Program-made: the position numbers and the translations under genes
Notes under the pieces: generated by a model
Seen by the model: only the letters and a program-made list of their open reading frames with translations
The model's database searches: none
What the model was told of the DNA's origin: nothing
Shown here: positions 41,571-49,348 of the stretch, one piece after another
How the letters are laid out: each line of letters opens with the position of its first letter
How positions within the stretch are numbered: the stretch's first letter is position 1
Source of the DNA: UBA10649 sp037130755
GTDB lineage: Bacteria > Actinomycetota > Actinomycetes > S36-B12
Assembly (NCBI GenBank): GCA_037130755.1
Contig: JBAXSI010000012.1
Location: 8,778 to 72,777 of the forward strand
Length of the DNA stretch: 64,000 nt
Direction of reading: 5' to 3'

Positions 41571-42440
41571 GTGGGCGAAACAGCGGTCAGCGTCGAGAAC
41601 GTCCGCAAGCGCTATGGGGACCTGTGGGCGCTCGACGGAGCCAGCTTCCACATCGATTTCGGCGAGTGCTTCGCCCTGCTCGGGCCCAACGGCGCCGGCA
41701 AGACCACCGTGACCGAGATTCTCGAGGGCTACCGCCACCGCGATTCCGGGACCGCATCCGTGCTTGGTCAGGACCCCGAACACGGCGACCGCGCATGGCG
41801 TTCGCAGATCGGGATCGTCCTGCAGTCCGATCGCGACCTGGGCGATCTCACGGTCGCCGAGGCCGTCGAGCACTTCACCGGCTACTACGCGAATCCGCGG
41901 GACCCCGCCGACGTGATCGCTGCCGTCGGCCTGACGGAGAAGGCGAAGTCGCGCAACGAGAAGCTGTCCGGAGGCCAGCGCCGTCGGCTCGACGTGGCGC
42001 TCGGCATCATCGGACGACCACGCGTGCTCTTCCTCGACGAGCCCACCACCGGCTTCGACCCCGAGGCGCGTCGGGAGTTCTGGACGCTCATTGAAGGGCT
42101 CAAGGCCGAGGGCACGACGATCCTGCTGACGACGCACTACCTCGAGGAGGCCGAGCACCTCGCCGACCGCGTGGCGATCATCTCCCGCGGGAAGGTGCTG
42201 GCGTGCGACACCCCGACGCTTTTAGGAGGTCGCGAGCGCAGCAGCGCACGGGTCTCGTGGATGCAGGACGGGATCCGCGTCGAGAGCCAGACGATGGACC
42301 CGACGCGCGCTGTGATTGACCTCGCAGAGCGGTTCGGCAGCGAGATCCCGGGGCTCGAGATACACCGCGAGACACTCGAGGACGTGTACCTGAGCCTGCT
42401 ACAGGACGACCGCTACGTCGAAGGTGGTGACAGCGAATGA
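41571..42440 (+). CDS. ABC exporter ATPase (DrrA-like)
   Basis: A 289-residue ATPase of an ABC-2 type exporter. Walker A GPNGAGKTT, signature LSGGQRRRLD, Walker B VLFLDEPTTG and H-loop TTHYLEEAE are intact, and a C-terminal extension is typical of the DrrA/CcmA class. The GTG at 41571 is the chosen start. It overlaps the permease gene by 4 nt (ATGA), so this is a two-gene system. The substrate is unknown; related pairs export antibiotics, lipids or other hydrophobic compounds. Confidence 0.92.
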   Translation: MGETAVSVENVRKRYGDLWALDGASFHIDFGECFALLGPNGAGKTTVTEILEGYRHRDSGTASVLGQDPEHGDRAWRSQIGIVLQSDRDLGDLTVAEAVEHFTGYYANPRDPADVIAAVGLTEKAKSRNEKLSGGQRRRLDVALGIIGRPRVLFLDEPTTGFDPEARREFWTLIEGLKAEGTTILLTTHYLEEAEHLADRVAIISRGKVLACDTPTLLGGRERSSARVSWMQDGIRVESQTMDPTRAVIDLAERFGSEIPGLEIHRETLEDVYLSLLQDDRYVEGGDSE

Positions 42441-43261
42441 CGACTGCCACCGCGGCGCCGCGCCTCCCGAGCACGCTCGCCATCGGACGGCGTCGCGTGT
42501 CGATCGAGCTCAAGCAGTTCTTCCGCGACCGGAACTCGGCAGTCTTCAACTTCGCCTTCCCGATGGTGCTGCTCATCATCTTCGGGTCGGTCTTCGGCGG
42601 TCAGAACATCGCTCCGGACATCACGTTCGCGCAGTACTTCGTTGCGGGCATGATCGCCTCAGGCGTGCTGTACACGTCCTTCCAGAACCTGTCCATCGCC
42701 ATCCCGCTCGAGCGTGAGGACGGCACGCTGAAGCGGCTGCAGGGCACGCCGATGCCCAAGGCGTCCTACTTCGTGGGGAAGATCGGGACGGTGTTCGTGG
42801 CGTACACCGCCCAGGTCGTGATCCTCATCGTCGTGGGTGTGCTCTTCTACGGGATCCAGCTGCCGAGTACCGCCTTGCAGTGGTTCACATTCCTCTGGGC
42901 CAGCGTGCTGGGCCTGATCGGCTGCACGCTCCTGGGGATCGCCTTCTCGGTCGTGCCCAAGACCGGCCGCGGCGCCTCTGCCGTCGCCACCCCGATCGTT
43001 CTCGTGCTGCAGTTCACGTCAGGCGTCTTCTTCGTCTTCACGCAGTTGCCCCACTGGATGCAGGTCTTCGCCTCGATCTTCCCGCTGAAATGGCTGGCGC
43101 AGGCGATGCGCAGCGTGTTCCTTCCCGAGTACGCGGCAGCGATGGAGCCGGCCGGCAACTGGGAACTCCCGATGTGCGCGTTCATGCTCGCGTTGTGGTG
43201 CGTGATCGGGCTGGTGCTGTCGATCCTGTTCTTCCGGTGGACGCCGCGCGGGTCGAACTGA
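42437..43261 (+). CDS. ABC-2 type exporter permease
   Basis: A 274-residue membrane protein with about six helices. The ABC-2 signature region between residues 85 and 230 includes the LEREDGTLKRLQGTPMP coupling segment. It starts at the ATG overlapping the ATPase stop. It has no separate accessory protein, so ATPase and permease probably form a 2+2 transporter. It converges on the ecm gene with a 7-bp gap. Confidence 0.9.
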   Translation: MTTATAAPRLPSTLAIGRRRVSIELKQFFRDRNSAVFNFAFPMVLLIIFGSVFGGQNIAPDITFAQYFVAGMIASGVLYTSFQNLSIAIPLEREDGTLKRLQGTPMPKASYFVGKIGTVFVAYTAQVVILIVVGVLFYGIQLPSTALQWFTFLWASVLGLIGCTLLGIAFSVVPKTGRGASAVATPIVLVLQFTSGVFFVFTQLPHWMQVFASIFPLKWLAQAMRSVFLPEYAAAMEPAGNWELPMCAFMLALWCVIGLVLSILFFRWTPRGSN

Positions 43262-43268
43262 CACCCGC

Positions 43269-45296
43269 TCAGGGCTTCGGTGCGAGCCCTCGTGAGGCGC
43301 GGACGACATCGACGACGCGGCACATGATGGCGTTGGCGTCGTAGTCCTTCGGGGTGAACACGGCGGCCACACCGCGCTGCTTCAGCCACTCCGCGTCAGC
43401 CTCCGGGATGATTCCGCCGACGACAACGGGCACCTCGTCGAGACCGTGAGCGCGCAGGCCCTCGACCACGGCGGGCACGAGCTCACGATGCGAGCCGCTG
43501 AGGATCGACAGCCCCACCACGTCGACGTCCTCGGCCACTGCCGCCGCGACGATCTCCTCAGGCGTCAGGCGGATGCCCTGGTAGACGACCTCGAAGCCGG
43601 CATCGCGGGCACGGACGGCGATCTGCTCCGCGCCGTTCGAGTGACCGTCCAGCCCGGGCTTGCCCACCAGGAAGCGCAACGGTGCGCCCAGCTCGTCAGC
43701 CGTCGCCGTTACCGCCTCCCGTGCTGCTGTGAGCCCTGCGCCCGAGGACTCGATGCCGATTGCCCCGGACACTCCCGTGGGTGCGCGGAACTCACCGAAG
43801 ACTTCGCGCAGTGCGCCAGACCACTCGCCGGTCGTGACGCCCGCACGCGCGCACCGAAGGGTCGCGTTCATGAGGTTCGCCGACGTGGCCGCGGTGGCGC
43901 GCAGCTCCACGAGCGACGAGGCCACCTCTGCGGCGTCGCGACCCGCGCGCCAGCGCTGAAGGTCGTCGATGGCCTGCTGCTCCACGGCGGGGTCGACGGA
44001 CTGGATCGCCGCGTCGAGGTCCGCTAGCAGCGGGTTCGGCTCAGTCGTGGTGAACGCGTTGACACCGACGACGATGTCGTCACCCGCCTCGATGCGCGCG
44101 CGACGCCTCGTGTGCGACCGCACCAGTTCGGACTTCATGTAGCCGCTCTCGACGGCTGCGACCGCACCGCCCATCCCGAGGACACGCTCGAGCTCGGCGG
44201 TCGCGCCGTCGATCAACTCCTCCACCAGCCGCTCCACGACCACGGAGCCGGCGAACAGGTCGTCGTACTCCAGCAGGTCGCTCTCGAAGGCGAGCACCTG
44301 CTGCATCCGCAGCGACCACTGCTGGTCCCACGGCCTGGGCAGCCCGAGTGCCTCGTTCCATGCGGGCAGCTGGACGGCTCGAGCACGGGCATCCTTCGAC
44401 AAGGTGACTGCCAGCATCTCCAGCACGATGCGCTGCACGTTGTTCTCGGGCTGCGCCTCGGTGAGCCCCAGCGAGTTCACCTGCACGCCGTAGCGGAAGC
44501 GCCGCTGGCGGGCGTCGTCCACCCCGTAGCGCTCTCGGGCGATCTCGTCCCACATGCGCGCCATCGCGCGCATCTTGCACATCTCCTCCACGAAACGGAC
44601 TCCCGCGTTCACGAAGAAGGACATCCGCGCGACGACCTCGCCGAATCGCTCGGGCGACACCTGGCCGGAGTCGCGCACCGCATCGAGCACGGCGATGCCG
44701 GTGGCCATCGCGTAGGCGATCTCCTGGACGGGCGTCGCGCCTGCCTCCTGCAGGTGGTAGCTGCAGATGTTGATCGGGTTCCACTTAGGGACATGCGAAA
44801 CCGTGAACGCGATCATGTCGGTGATCAGTCGCAGGGACGGTGCCGGCGGGAACACGTACGTGCCGCGGGACAGGTACTCCTTGATGATGTCGTTCTGGGT
44901 GGTCCCCTGTAGGGCCTCGATCGCGGTGCCCTGCTCCTGGGCTGCCGTGACGTACAGCGCCAGCAGCCACATGGCCGTCGCATTGATCGTCATCGACGTG
45001 TTCATCTCGCCGAGTGGAATGCCGTCGAACAGGCGCCGCATGTCGCCGACGTGGGAGACCGGAACGCCGACCTTGCCGACCTCGCCGCGCGCCATCACCG
45101 AGTCAGGGTCATAGCCGGTCTGCGTGGGCAGGTCGAAGGCCACGGACAAACCGGTCTGGCCCTTGGCGAGATTGCGCCGGTACAGCGCGTTGGACTCGGC
45201 CGGCGAGGAGTGCCCGGCATAGGTGCGCATCAGCCAGGGCGCGTCCTTGGTCCGCGAAGGCCCACTCGGATCGGTTGGATCCAGGTCACTCGCCAT
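43269..45296 (-). CDS. ecm: ethylmalonyl-CoA mutase (MeaA/Ecm), adenosylcobalamin dependent
   Basis: Rearranges (2R)-ethylmalonyl-CoA to (2S)-methylsuccinyl-CoA. The 675-residue single-chain enzyme combines the acyl-CoA mutase barrel (about 15-530) and a C-terminal B12 domain (about 540-665). The N-terminal block PWLMRTYAGHSS...LYRRNLAKGQTGLSVAFDLPTQTGYD and the block around WNEALGLPRPWDQQW are as in characterised Ecm. They differ from typical methylmalonyl-CoA mutase. The B12 domain has the DxHxxG motif GLDGHSNG, with LSILSGS and VVGGIIP. The ATG at 45296 has TAGCCT 6 nt upstream. Works with Ccr, epimerase, MeaB and PduO, all in the window. Confidence 0.93.
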   Translation of the reverse strand: MASDLDPTDPSGPSRTKDAPWLMRTYAGHSSPAESNALYRRNLAKGQTGLSVAFDLPTQTGYDPDSVMARGEVGKVGVPVSHVGDMRRLFDGIPLGEMNTSMTINATAMWLLALYVTAAQEQGTAIEALQGTTQNDIIKEYLSRGTYVFPPAPSLRLITDMIAFTVSHVPKWNPINICSYHLQEAGATPVQEIAYAMATGIAVLDAVRDSGQVSPERFGEVVARMSFFVNAGVRFVEEMCKMRAMARMWDEIARERYGVDDARQRRFRYGVQVNSLGLTEAQPENNVQRIVLEMLAVTLSKDARARAVQLPAWNEALGLPRPWDQQWSLRMQQVLAFESDLLEYDDLFAGSVVVERLVEELIDGATAELERVLGMGGAVAAVESGYMKSELVRSHTRRRARIEAGDDIVVGVNAFTTTEPNPLLADLDAAIQSVDPAVEQQAIDDLQRWRAGRDAAEVASSLVELRATAATSANLMNATLRCARAGVTTGEWSGALREVFGEFRAPTGVSGAIGIESSGAGLTAAREAVTATADELGAPLRFLVGKPGLDGHSNGAEQIAVRARDAGFEVVYQGIRLTPEEIVAAAVAEDVDVVGLSILSGSHRELVPAVVEGLRAHGLDEVPVVVGGIIPEADAEWLKQRGVAAVFTPKDYDANAIMCRVVDVVRASRGLAPKP

Positions 45297-45302
45297 GCTT
45301 GA

Positions 45303-45308
45303 AGGCTA
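45303..45308 (-). promoter_or_regulatory. -10 box of ecm (TAGCCT, 6 nt before ATG)
   Basis: Canonical TANNNT, 6-nt spacer, ATG at 45296 on the minus strand. Confidence 0.48.
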
Positions 45309-45357
45309 CCTGTCAGGCGGTGGCCGAGGCCCGATGGCGTATTCGCACGTCCGGGGC

Positions 45358-45363
45358 CACGAT
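45358..45363 (+). promoter_or_regulatory. possible -10 (CACGAT) of the DUF2007-like gene
   Basis: CACGAT exactly 6 nt before the GTG at 45370; a weaker NANNNT member, used to choose that start. Confidence 0.28.
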
Positions 45364-45369
45364 GGGGTC

Positions 45370-45696
45370 GTGCCCGCCTGGAACTCCTTCTCCTTCGCGT
45401 TCGGCCCCATCGTGGCGGTCGTCCTCATCGGCGTCTTCGCGCTGATCCTGCGGTGGGCCTTCAGCCGCGGCTCCTCCGTCGTCGCCGCTCCCCCGCGTCG
45501 GGGGACGGTGGAGGAGTACGGCCTCCTCGTGCCGGTGGCCGCACCGCAGAACTACGTCGAGGGCGAGATCATGCGGCAGCGACTGGAGAGCCGAGGGGTG
45601 CGCGCGAATCTCGCATCGACGCTCGAAGGACCGCGCCTCATGGTGTGGCCCGGCGACGAGGACCGCGCCCGACAGGTGCTCGCTATCGATCGCTGA
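45370..45696 (+). CDS. membrane-anchored DUF2007-like protein
   Basis: A 108-residue protein. One hydrophobic helix (about 10-32) anchors a cytoplasmic C-terminal domain. That domain (NYVEGEIMRQRLESRGVRA...PRLMVWPGDEDRARQVL) resembles the DUF2007 fold, proposed for signal transduction but of no proven function. The GTG at 45370 is preferred to the ATG at 45334 because of the -10 spacing. It converges with murA and overlaps its 3' end by 14 bp. Confidence 0.65.
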   Translation: MPAWNSFSFAFGPIVAVVLIGVFALILRWAFSRGSSVVAAPPRRGTVEEYGLLVPVAAPQNYVEGEIMRQRLESRGVRANLASTLEGPRLMVWPGDEDRARQVLAIDR

Positions 45697-46954
45697 TGGT
45701 GTCGCGCTCCACCCGAGCGCCTAGCGCCTGCAGGGACGGGACGAAGCCCGCGTAGCCCCGGTCGATGTGCCCGACCCCGTAGACGGTCGTCTCGCCCTCG
45801 GCCACGAGGCCGGCGAGCACGAGGCCCGCACCCGCGCGGATGTCGGTGGCCTCGACGGGGGCACCGGAGAGGCAGGTCTGGCCGCGCACCAGCGCATGGT
45901 GGCCGTCTGTCTTGACCTCGGCACCCAGGCGGGCAAGCTCCTGCACGAACCGGAAGCGTGCCTCGAAGAGGTTCTCGGTGACGAGGGACGCGCCCTCGGC
46001 GATCGCATTGAGCGCGATGAACTGCGGCTGCAGGTCGGTCGGGAAGCCCGGGTACGGCAGCGTCACGATGTCGACGGCCTTGGGCCGGCGGTCCATCGTG
46101 ACCCGGAAGCCGTCCGGCAGCACCGAGACCTCCGCACCGCTGATCGTCAGCTTCTCCAGCGCCAGGCTGAGGTGGTCGGCGTTCGCCCGGCGCACCGTGA
46201 TGTCACCCCGCGTCATTGCGGCGGCAGCGGCCCACGTCCCGGCGACGATGCGATCGGGCACCGTGGCGTGCTCGACCGGGTTGAGGGAGTCCACGCCCTG
46301 CACCGTCAGAGTCGACGTGCCTACCCCGTCGACCTGTGCGCCCATCTCCTGCAGCATCGTGCAGATGTCGACGATCTCGGGCTCGCGTGCCGCGTTGTCG
46401 ATCACCGACTCCCCGTCGGCCAGCACGCCGGCCATGAGGAGGGTCTCGGTGGCGCCGACGCTGGGGAAGTCCAGCCAGTGCCGAGCACCCCTCAGTCGCT
46501 GGTGGGTGTGCGCGACGAGGTACCCATGCTCGCTGGTGACGTCGGCCCCCATCCGTCGAAGCCCGTCGATGTGCATGTCGAGCCCACGCGATCCGATGTT
46601 GTCACCGCCTGGGAGTGCAACGTCGGCTCCTCCCGTGCGGGCAACCAACGGGCCCAGGACGCAGATGGAGGCGCGCATGCGCCGGACGAGGTCGTAGTCG
46701 GCTCGGTGGTCGGGCTGGTCCGGGACGGTGATGGAGATCGAGGAGGCCGCGACGTCGTGGCCGACCTCGCAGCCCAGGCGGCGCAGCAGCTCGGCCATGA
46801 TCTCGACGTCGAGGATGTCGGGAACGTTCGTAATCGTGCTGGTCCCGGGCGCCAGGAGGGCGGCAGCCATCAACTTGAGCACGGAGTTCTTCGCGCCGGT
46901 CAACTGGACCTCGCCACGCAGGGCGTTGCCGCCGATGACCCGCAATACCTCCAC
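45683..46954 (-). CDS. murA: UDP-N-acetylglucosamine 1-carboxyvinyltransferase MurA (Asp-type)
   Basis: Catalyses the first committed step of peptidoglycan synthesis, enolpyruvyl transfer from PEP to UDP-GlcNAc. The 423-residue protein follows the two-domain EPSP-synthase-like fold, with GAKNSVLKLMAA near the start and the active-site loop around ARTGGADVALPGGDNIGSR. In that loop the usual catalytic Cys is replaced by Asp118, as in Mycobacterium, which is associated with intrinsic fosfomycin resistance. Start GTG 46954, with TACCAT 6 nt upstream. Divergent from the adenosyltransferase gene. Confidence 0.95.
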   Translation of the reverse strand: MEVLRVIGGNALRGEVQLTGAKNSVLKLMAAALLAPGTSTITNVPDILDVEIMAELLRRLGCEVGHDVAASSISITVPDQPDHRADYDLVRRMRASICVLGPLVARTGGADVALPGGDNIGSRGLDMHIDGLRRMGADVTSEHGYLVAHTHQRLRGARHWLDFPSVGATETLLMAGVLADGESVIDNAAREPEIVDICTMLQEMGAQVDGVGTSTLTVQGVDSLNPVEHATVPDRIVAGTWAAAAAMTRGDITVRRANADHLSLALEKLTISGAEVSVLPDGFRVTMDRRPKAVDIVTLPYPGFPTDLQPQFIALNAIAEGASLVTENLFEARFRFVQELARLGAEVKTDGHHALVRGQTCLSGAPVEATDIRAGAGLVLAGLVAEGETTVYGVGHIDRGYAGFVPSLQALGARVERDTISDR

Positions 46955-46960
46955 GCGGGA

Positions 46961-46966
46961 ATGGTA
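46961..46966 (-). promoter_or_regulatory. -10 box of murA (TACCAT, 6 nt before GTG)
   Basis: Canonical TANNNT, 6-nt spacer, GTG at 46954 (minus). The pduO -10 box lies only 9 nt further on in the opposite direction. Confidence 0.5.
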
Positions 46967-46975
46967 CGGGTGGCC

Positions 46976-46981
46976 TAGGGT
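46976..46981 (+). promoter_or_regulatory. -10 box of the adenosyltransferase gene (TAGGGT, 6 nt before ATG)
   Basis: Canonical TANNNT, 6-nt spacer, ATG at 46988. The two start codons of the divergent murA/pduO pair are only 33 nt apart, leaving no room for leaders. Confidence 0.5.
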
Positions 46982-46987
46982 CGTTCC

Positions 46988-47563
46988 ATGGTCAACCTCA
47001 CGCGCATCTACACCCGAACCGGTGATGACGGCACCACGTCGCTCGGCGACATGAGCCGAACCGGCAAGAACGACCCCCGCCTGAAGGCCTACGCGGACGT
47101 CGATGAGGCCAACTGCGCGATCGGCCTGGCCCTGGCCACGACCGACTTCCCAGAGGCCGTACGGACCCTTCTGGTGACGATCCAGAACGATCTCTTCGAC
47201 GTCGGGGCCGACCTGTGCACGCCCGTCGTCGAGAACCCCGAGCACCCGCCGCTGAGGGTCACCGCGGCATACGTCGACCGCCTCGAGAAGGCCTGCGACG
47301 ACTACCTGGAGGAACTGGAGCCGCTGCGCTCGTTCGTCCTGCCCGGCGGGACCGTGGGTGCCTCACAGCTCCACGTCGCTCGCACGGTCGTACGGCGCGC
47401 GGAGCGCACGACGTGGGCCGCGCTCGACACCTACCACGGCGGAATGAACTCCCTGACCGCCACGTACCTCAATCGACTCAGCGACCTGCTGTTCATCCTC
47501 GCCCGGCTCGCCAACAAGGATGCCGGTGGGGATGTGCTGTGGCAGCCCGGCGCGAACCGCTGA
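46988..47563 (+). CDS. pduO: cob(I)alamin adenosyltransferase, PduO type
   Basis: Makes adenosylcobalamin, the cofactor of the Ecm mutase encoded nearby. The 191-residue protein carries the N-terminal ATP-binding motif TRTGDDGTTSLGD. It also has the helical-bundle signature VDEANCAIG and the downstream LHVARTVVRRAER...LNRLSDLLFILAR. A PduO gene next to murA, downstream of the atp operon, also occurs in M. tuberculosis (from memory, Rv1314c/Rv1315). The following membrane-protein gene starts 4 nt after its stop. Confidence 0.94.
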   Translation: MVNLTRIYTRTGDDGTTSLGDMSRTGKNDPRLKAYADVDEANCAIGLALATTDFPEAVRTLLVTIQNDLFDVGADLCTPVVENPEHPPLRVTAAYVDRLEKACDDYLEELEPLRSFVLPGGTVGASQLHVARTVVRRAERTTWAALDTYHGGMNSLTATYLNRLSDLLFILARLANKDAGGDVLWQPGANR

Positions 47564-47567
47564 CGAC

Positions 47568-48140
47568 GTGAGCTCAACCCGCACGATCGTGGTCCCGTTG
47601 AACCACCCTGAGCAGTTGTTCACGGCCGACATCGTCAAACCGTCGTCCTCCGACTACAGCGCCTTCACCGCACAGCCGGCGATGGACACGGTTCGCGACA
47701 TGCTGCTCATGCGGATGCCGCGCAAGACGACCGACATCGAGCTCGAGGTCGTCCTGCCGAACGATCAAGTGCGCGCCGGACTGGACGCCGAGCTGACCGA
47801 CGCGGTGCGCCGATGGGTCAGCGTCCAGAACACCATGGACGTCGAGTCCACCGAGGCCGACGGCTCAATCGGCCGTCGGCTGTTCCTCCTCGGCTTCGTG
47901 GCGTTCATGCTCCTGCAGACGCTCAGCATCTTCGTGCGCAAGCTCGGCGAGGACACCAACGACTTCCTGCTCGCGGCCATCGCTGAGGCCCTGGGCGTCA
48001 TCAGCTGGGTGATGCTCTGGTTCCCGGTGCAGATGTTCACCGTGGAGGTCTGGCGCGCATCCATCAAGCGCGGCCGCATGAAGGCGATGGAGCGCATCAC
48101 CGTGAAGGTGGTCCGCTCGGGCGACCTCGCGTCATCCTGA
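47568..48140 (+). CDS. hypothetical membrane protein
   Basis: A 190-residue protein that I do not recognise. The first 95 residues are hydrophilic. Two hydrophobic segments follow, about 102-124 and 133-157, and the C-terminus (RASIKRGRMKAMERITVKVVR) is basic. This suggests a hairpin in the membrane with both ends inside. The GTG start lies 4 nt after the adenosyltransferase stop, so the genes are probably co-transcribed. It is convergent with the next gene, 2 bp apart. Confidence 0.6.
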   Translation: MSSTRTIVVPLNHPEQLFTADIVKPSSSDYSAFTAQPAMDTVRDMLLMRMPRKTTDIELEVVLPNDQVRAGLDAELTDAVRRWVSVQNTMDVESTEADGSIGRRLFLLGFVAFMLLQTLSIFVRKLGEDTNDFLLAAIAEALGVISWVMLWFPVQMFTVEVWRASIKRGRMKAMERITVKVVRSGDLASS

Positions 48141-48142
48141 GA

Positions 48143-48811
48143 TCAGCCGCCGACCTTAATGATCTCCATCTCGCCGGTCATGTCTCCCTCATCACGATGG
48201 CAGGTCCAGTCCCCGCTAGTGGCCTCGACAGAGCGGTTAGCGGCCACGCTGAACGTCACCGGACCGCTGCAAGCGAATCCGTGCAAGTTGCCTTGCATCG
48301 TCGCTGCCGCCGAATTGCTGCCAGCCGACCAGGCCAAGGCCCCGCTGATGCCACCAGTCGCCACCAGATCCCCGATCGCGAAGATGAATCGTGTGGGCAG
48401 GCCCGCCAGTGTGAAGGTGCCCCTGTAGTCGCCGTTGAGCGCGGCCGAGGGCAAGGCGCTCGAGGCGCTGGTCCCCGCGCAGGGTCGACCATCGGCGGCC
48501 CTGGTGCTGCCCTTGGTCACCACGACAAGGTCACGCTTGTTGAGCTTTCCCTTCTTCGACTGGGCAAGGACGAGCCCGACCTTTGCTGCGGACGAGCACG
48601 TGGCGACGATGACGAAGTGGCGCCCGTCCGACTTGCTGCCAGGGAGGCAGCCCGCCGCCACCAACGCGCTCTGGGCGGCCGGCACGGTCATGCCCGTGAC
48701 GTTCGGTGCATTGCACCGAAGCGAGCCGGCGTGCGCGACTGGCGAGGACACGGCCACTGCGAAGGCCAACGTGAACGAGACGATCGACACGGGGAGCACA
48801 TGCCTGGGCAT
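48143..48811 (-). CDS. secreted protein with a PASTA-like domain
   Basis: A 222-residue exported protein. Residues 1-28 form a signal peptide ending AHA. Residues 30-100 resemble a PASTA domain (APNVTGMTVPAAQSALVAAGC...GLVLAQS...LVVVTKG), a fold that binds cell-wall fragments or beta-lactams. The C-terminal 100 residues are a Gly/Ala/Ser-rich beta-type region with several Cys (FACSG, DWTCHRD). Six or more cysteines suggest disulfides. The ATG has GGAGG 5 nt upstream. Function is unknown; a cell-wall association is inferred from the PASTA-like part. Confidence 0.65.
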   Translation of the reverse strand: MPRHVLPVSIVSFTLAFAVAVSSPVAHAGSLRCNAPNVTGMTVPAAQSALVAAGCLPGSKSDGRHFVIVATCSSAAKVGLVLAQSKKGKLNKRDLVVVTKGSTRAADGRPCAGTSASSALPSAALNGDYRGTFTLAGLPTRFIFAIGDLVATGGISGALAWSAGSNSAAATMQGNLHGFACSGPVTFSVAANRSVEATSGDWTCHRDEGDMTGEMEIIKVGG

Positions 48812-48906
48812 CGAGCCTCCATCGCAATTCAGCGAACGGGGGCAGCCCAGGATGCCGCCCTCAGGGACGGTTCAAGTCTGACGGGTCGGCGGTCATAATC
48901 TCCCGC

Positions 48907-48919
48907 CGGAGCGGCTCCG
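48907..48919 (-). terminator. weak hairpin downstream of atpC
   Basis: CGGAG-CGG-CTCCG, 7 nt after the atpC stop, the only hairpin candidate at the end of the atp operon. No T-run follows, so support is limited. Confidence 0.3.
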
Positions 48920-48925
48920 ACGTGG

Positions 48926-49342
48926 CTACCGAGCGGATATCCCCTTGGCGACCCCGGCCACTTGGATCCGAGTCTCGGCCCGTCGGACGGCGGACTCCTC
49001 ATCCGGGGTCACACCGCCCTCCTGCAGTCGCGCCAGAGCGGCCTTCGCCCGTTCGAGGTCGATGTCCTCGGCAAGCTCGGCAACCTCGGCGATGACGTTG
49101 ACCTGATCGCCGGACACCGAGAAGAAGCCGCCGTGGATCGCCACGACGAGCTTGCTGCCGTCGACCTCCTCGACCCGCAGCGGAGCGCTCTCGACCAGCA
49201 GCGCCAGCACGGGCTCGTGCCCGGGAAGGATCCCGATGTCGCCCTCGGGAGTCTTCGCCACGAGGGACTTGGCCTGGCCCGACCAGAGCGCACGCTCCGC
49301 CGAGACCACGGCCACGTTGAGGACCTTGTCGCCTTCAGCCAT
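48926..49342 (-). CDS. atpC: ATP synthase epsilon subunit
   Basis: The regulatory epsilon subunit of F1, linking the rotor to the c-ring. It has 138 residues with the N-terminal beta-sandwich (TPEGDIGILPGHEPVLALL) and a C-terminal helical part of normal length. Last gene of the operon, 6 nt after atpD. Confidence 0.95.
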   Translation of the reverse strand: MAEGDKVLNVAVVSAERALWSGQAKSLVAKTPEGDIGILPGHEPVLALLVESAPLRVEEVDGSKLVVAIHGGFFSVSGDQVNVIAEVAELAEDIDLERAKAALARLQEGGVTPDEESAVRRAETRIQVAGVAKGISAR

Positions 49343-49348
49343 GACTGA

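Noticed and set aside
43269..45296. Annotation of the B12 mutase as methylmalonyl-CoA mutase or isobutyryl-CoA mutase
   Set aside because: The N-terminal and central blocks match ethylmalonyl-CoA mutase, the chain is single with a fused B12 domain, and ccr and mce are nearby.
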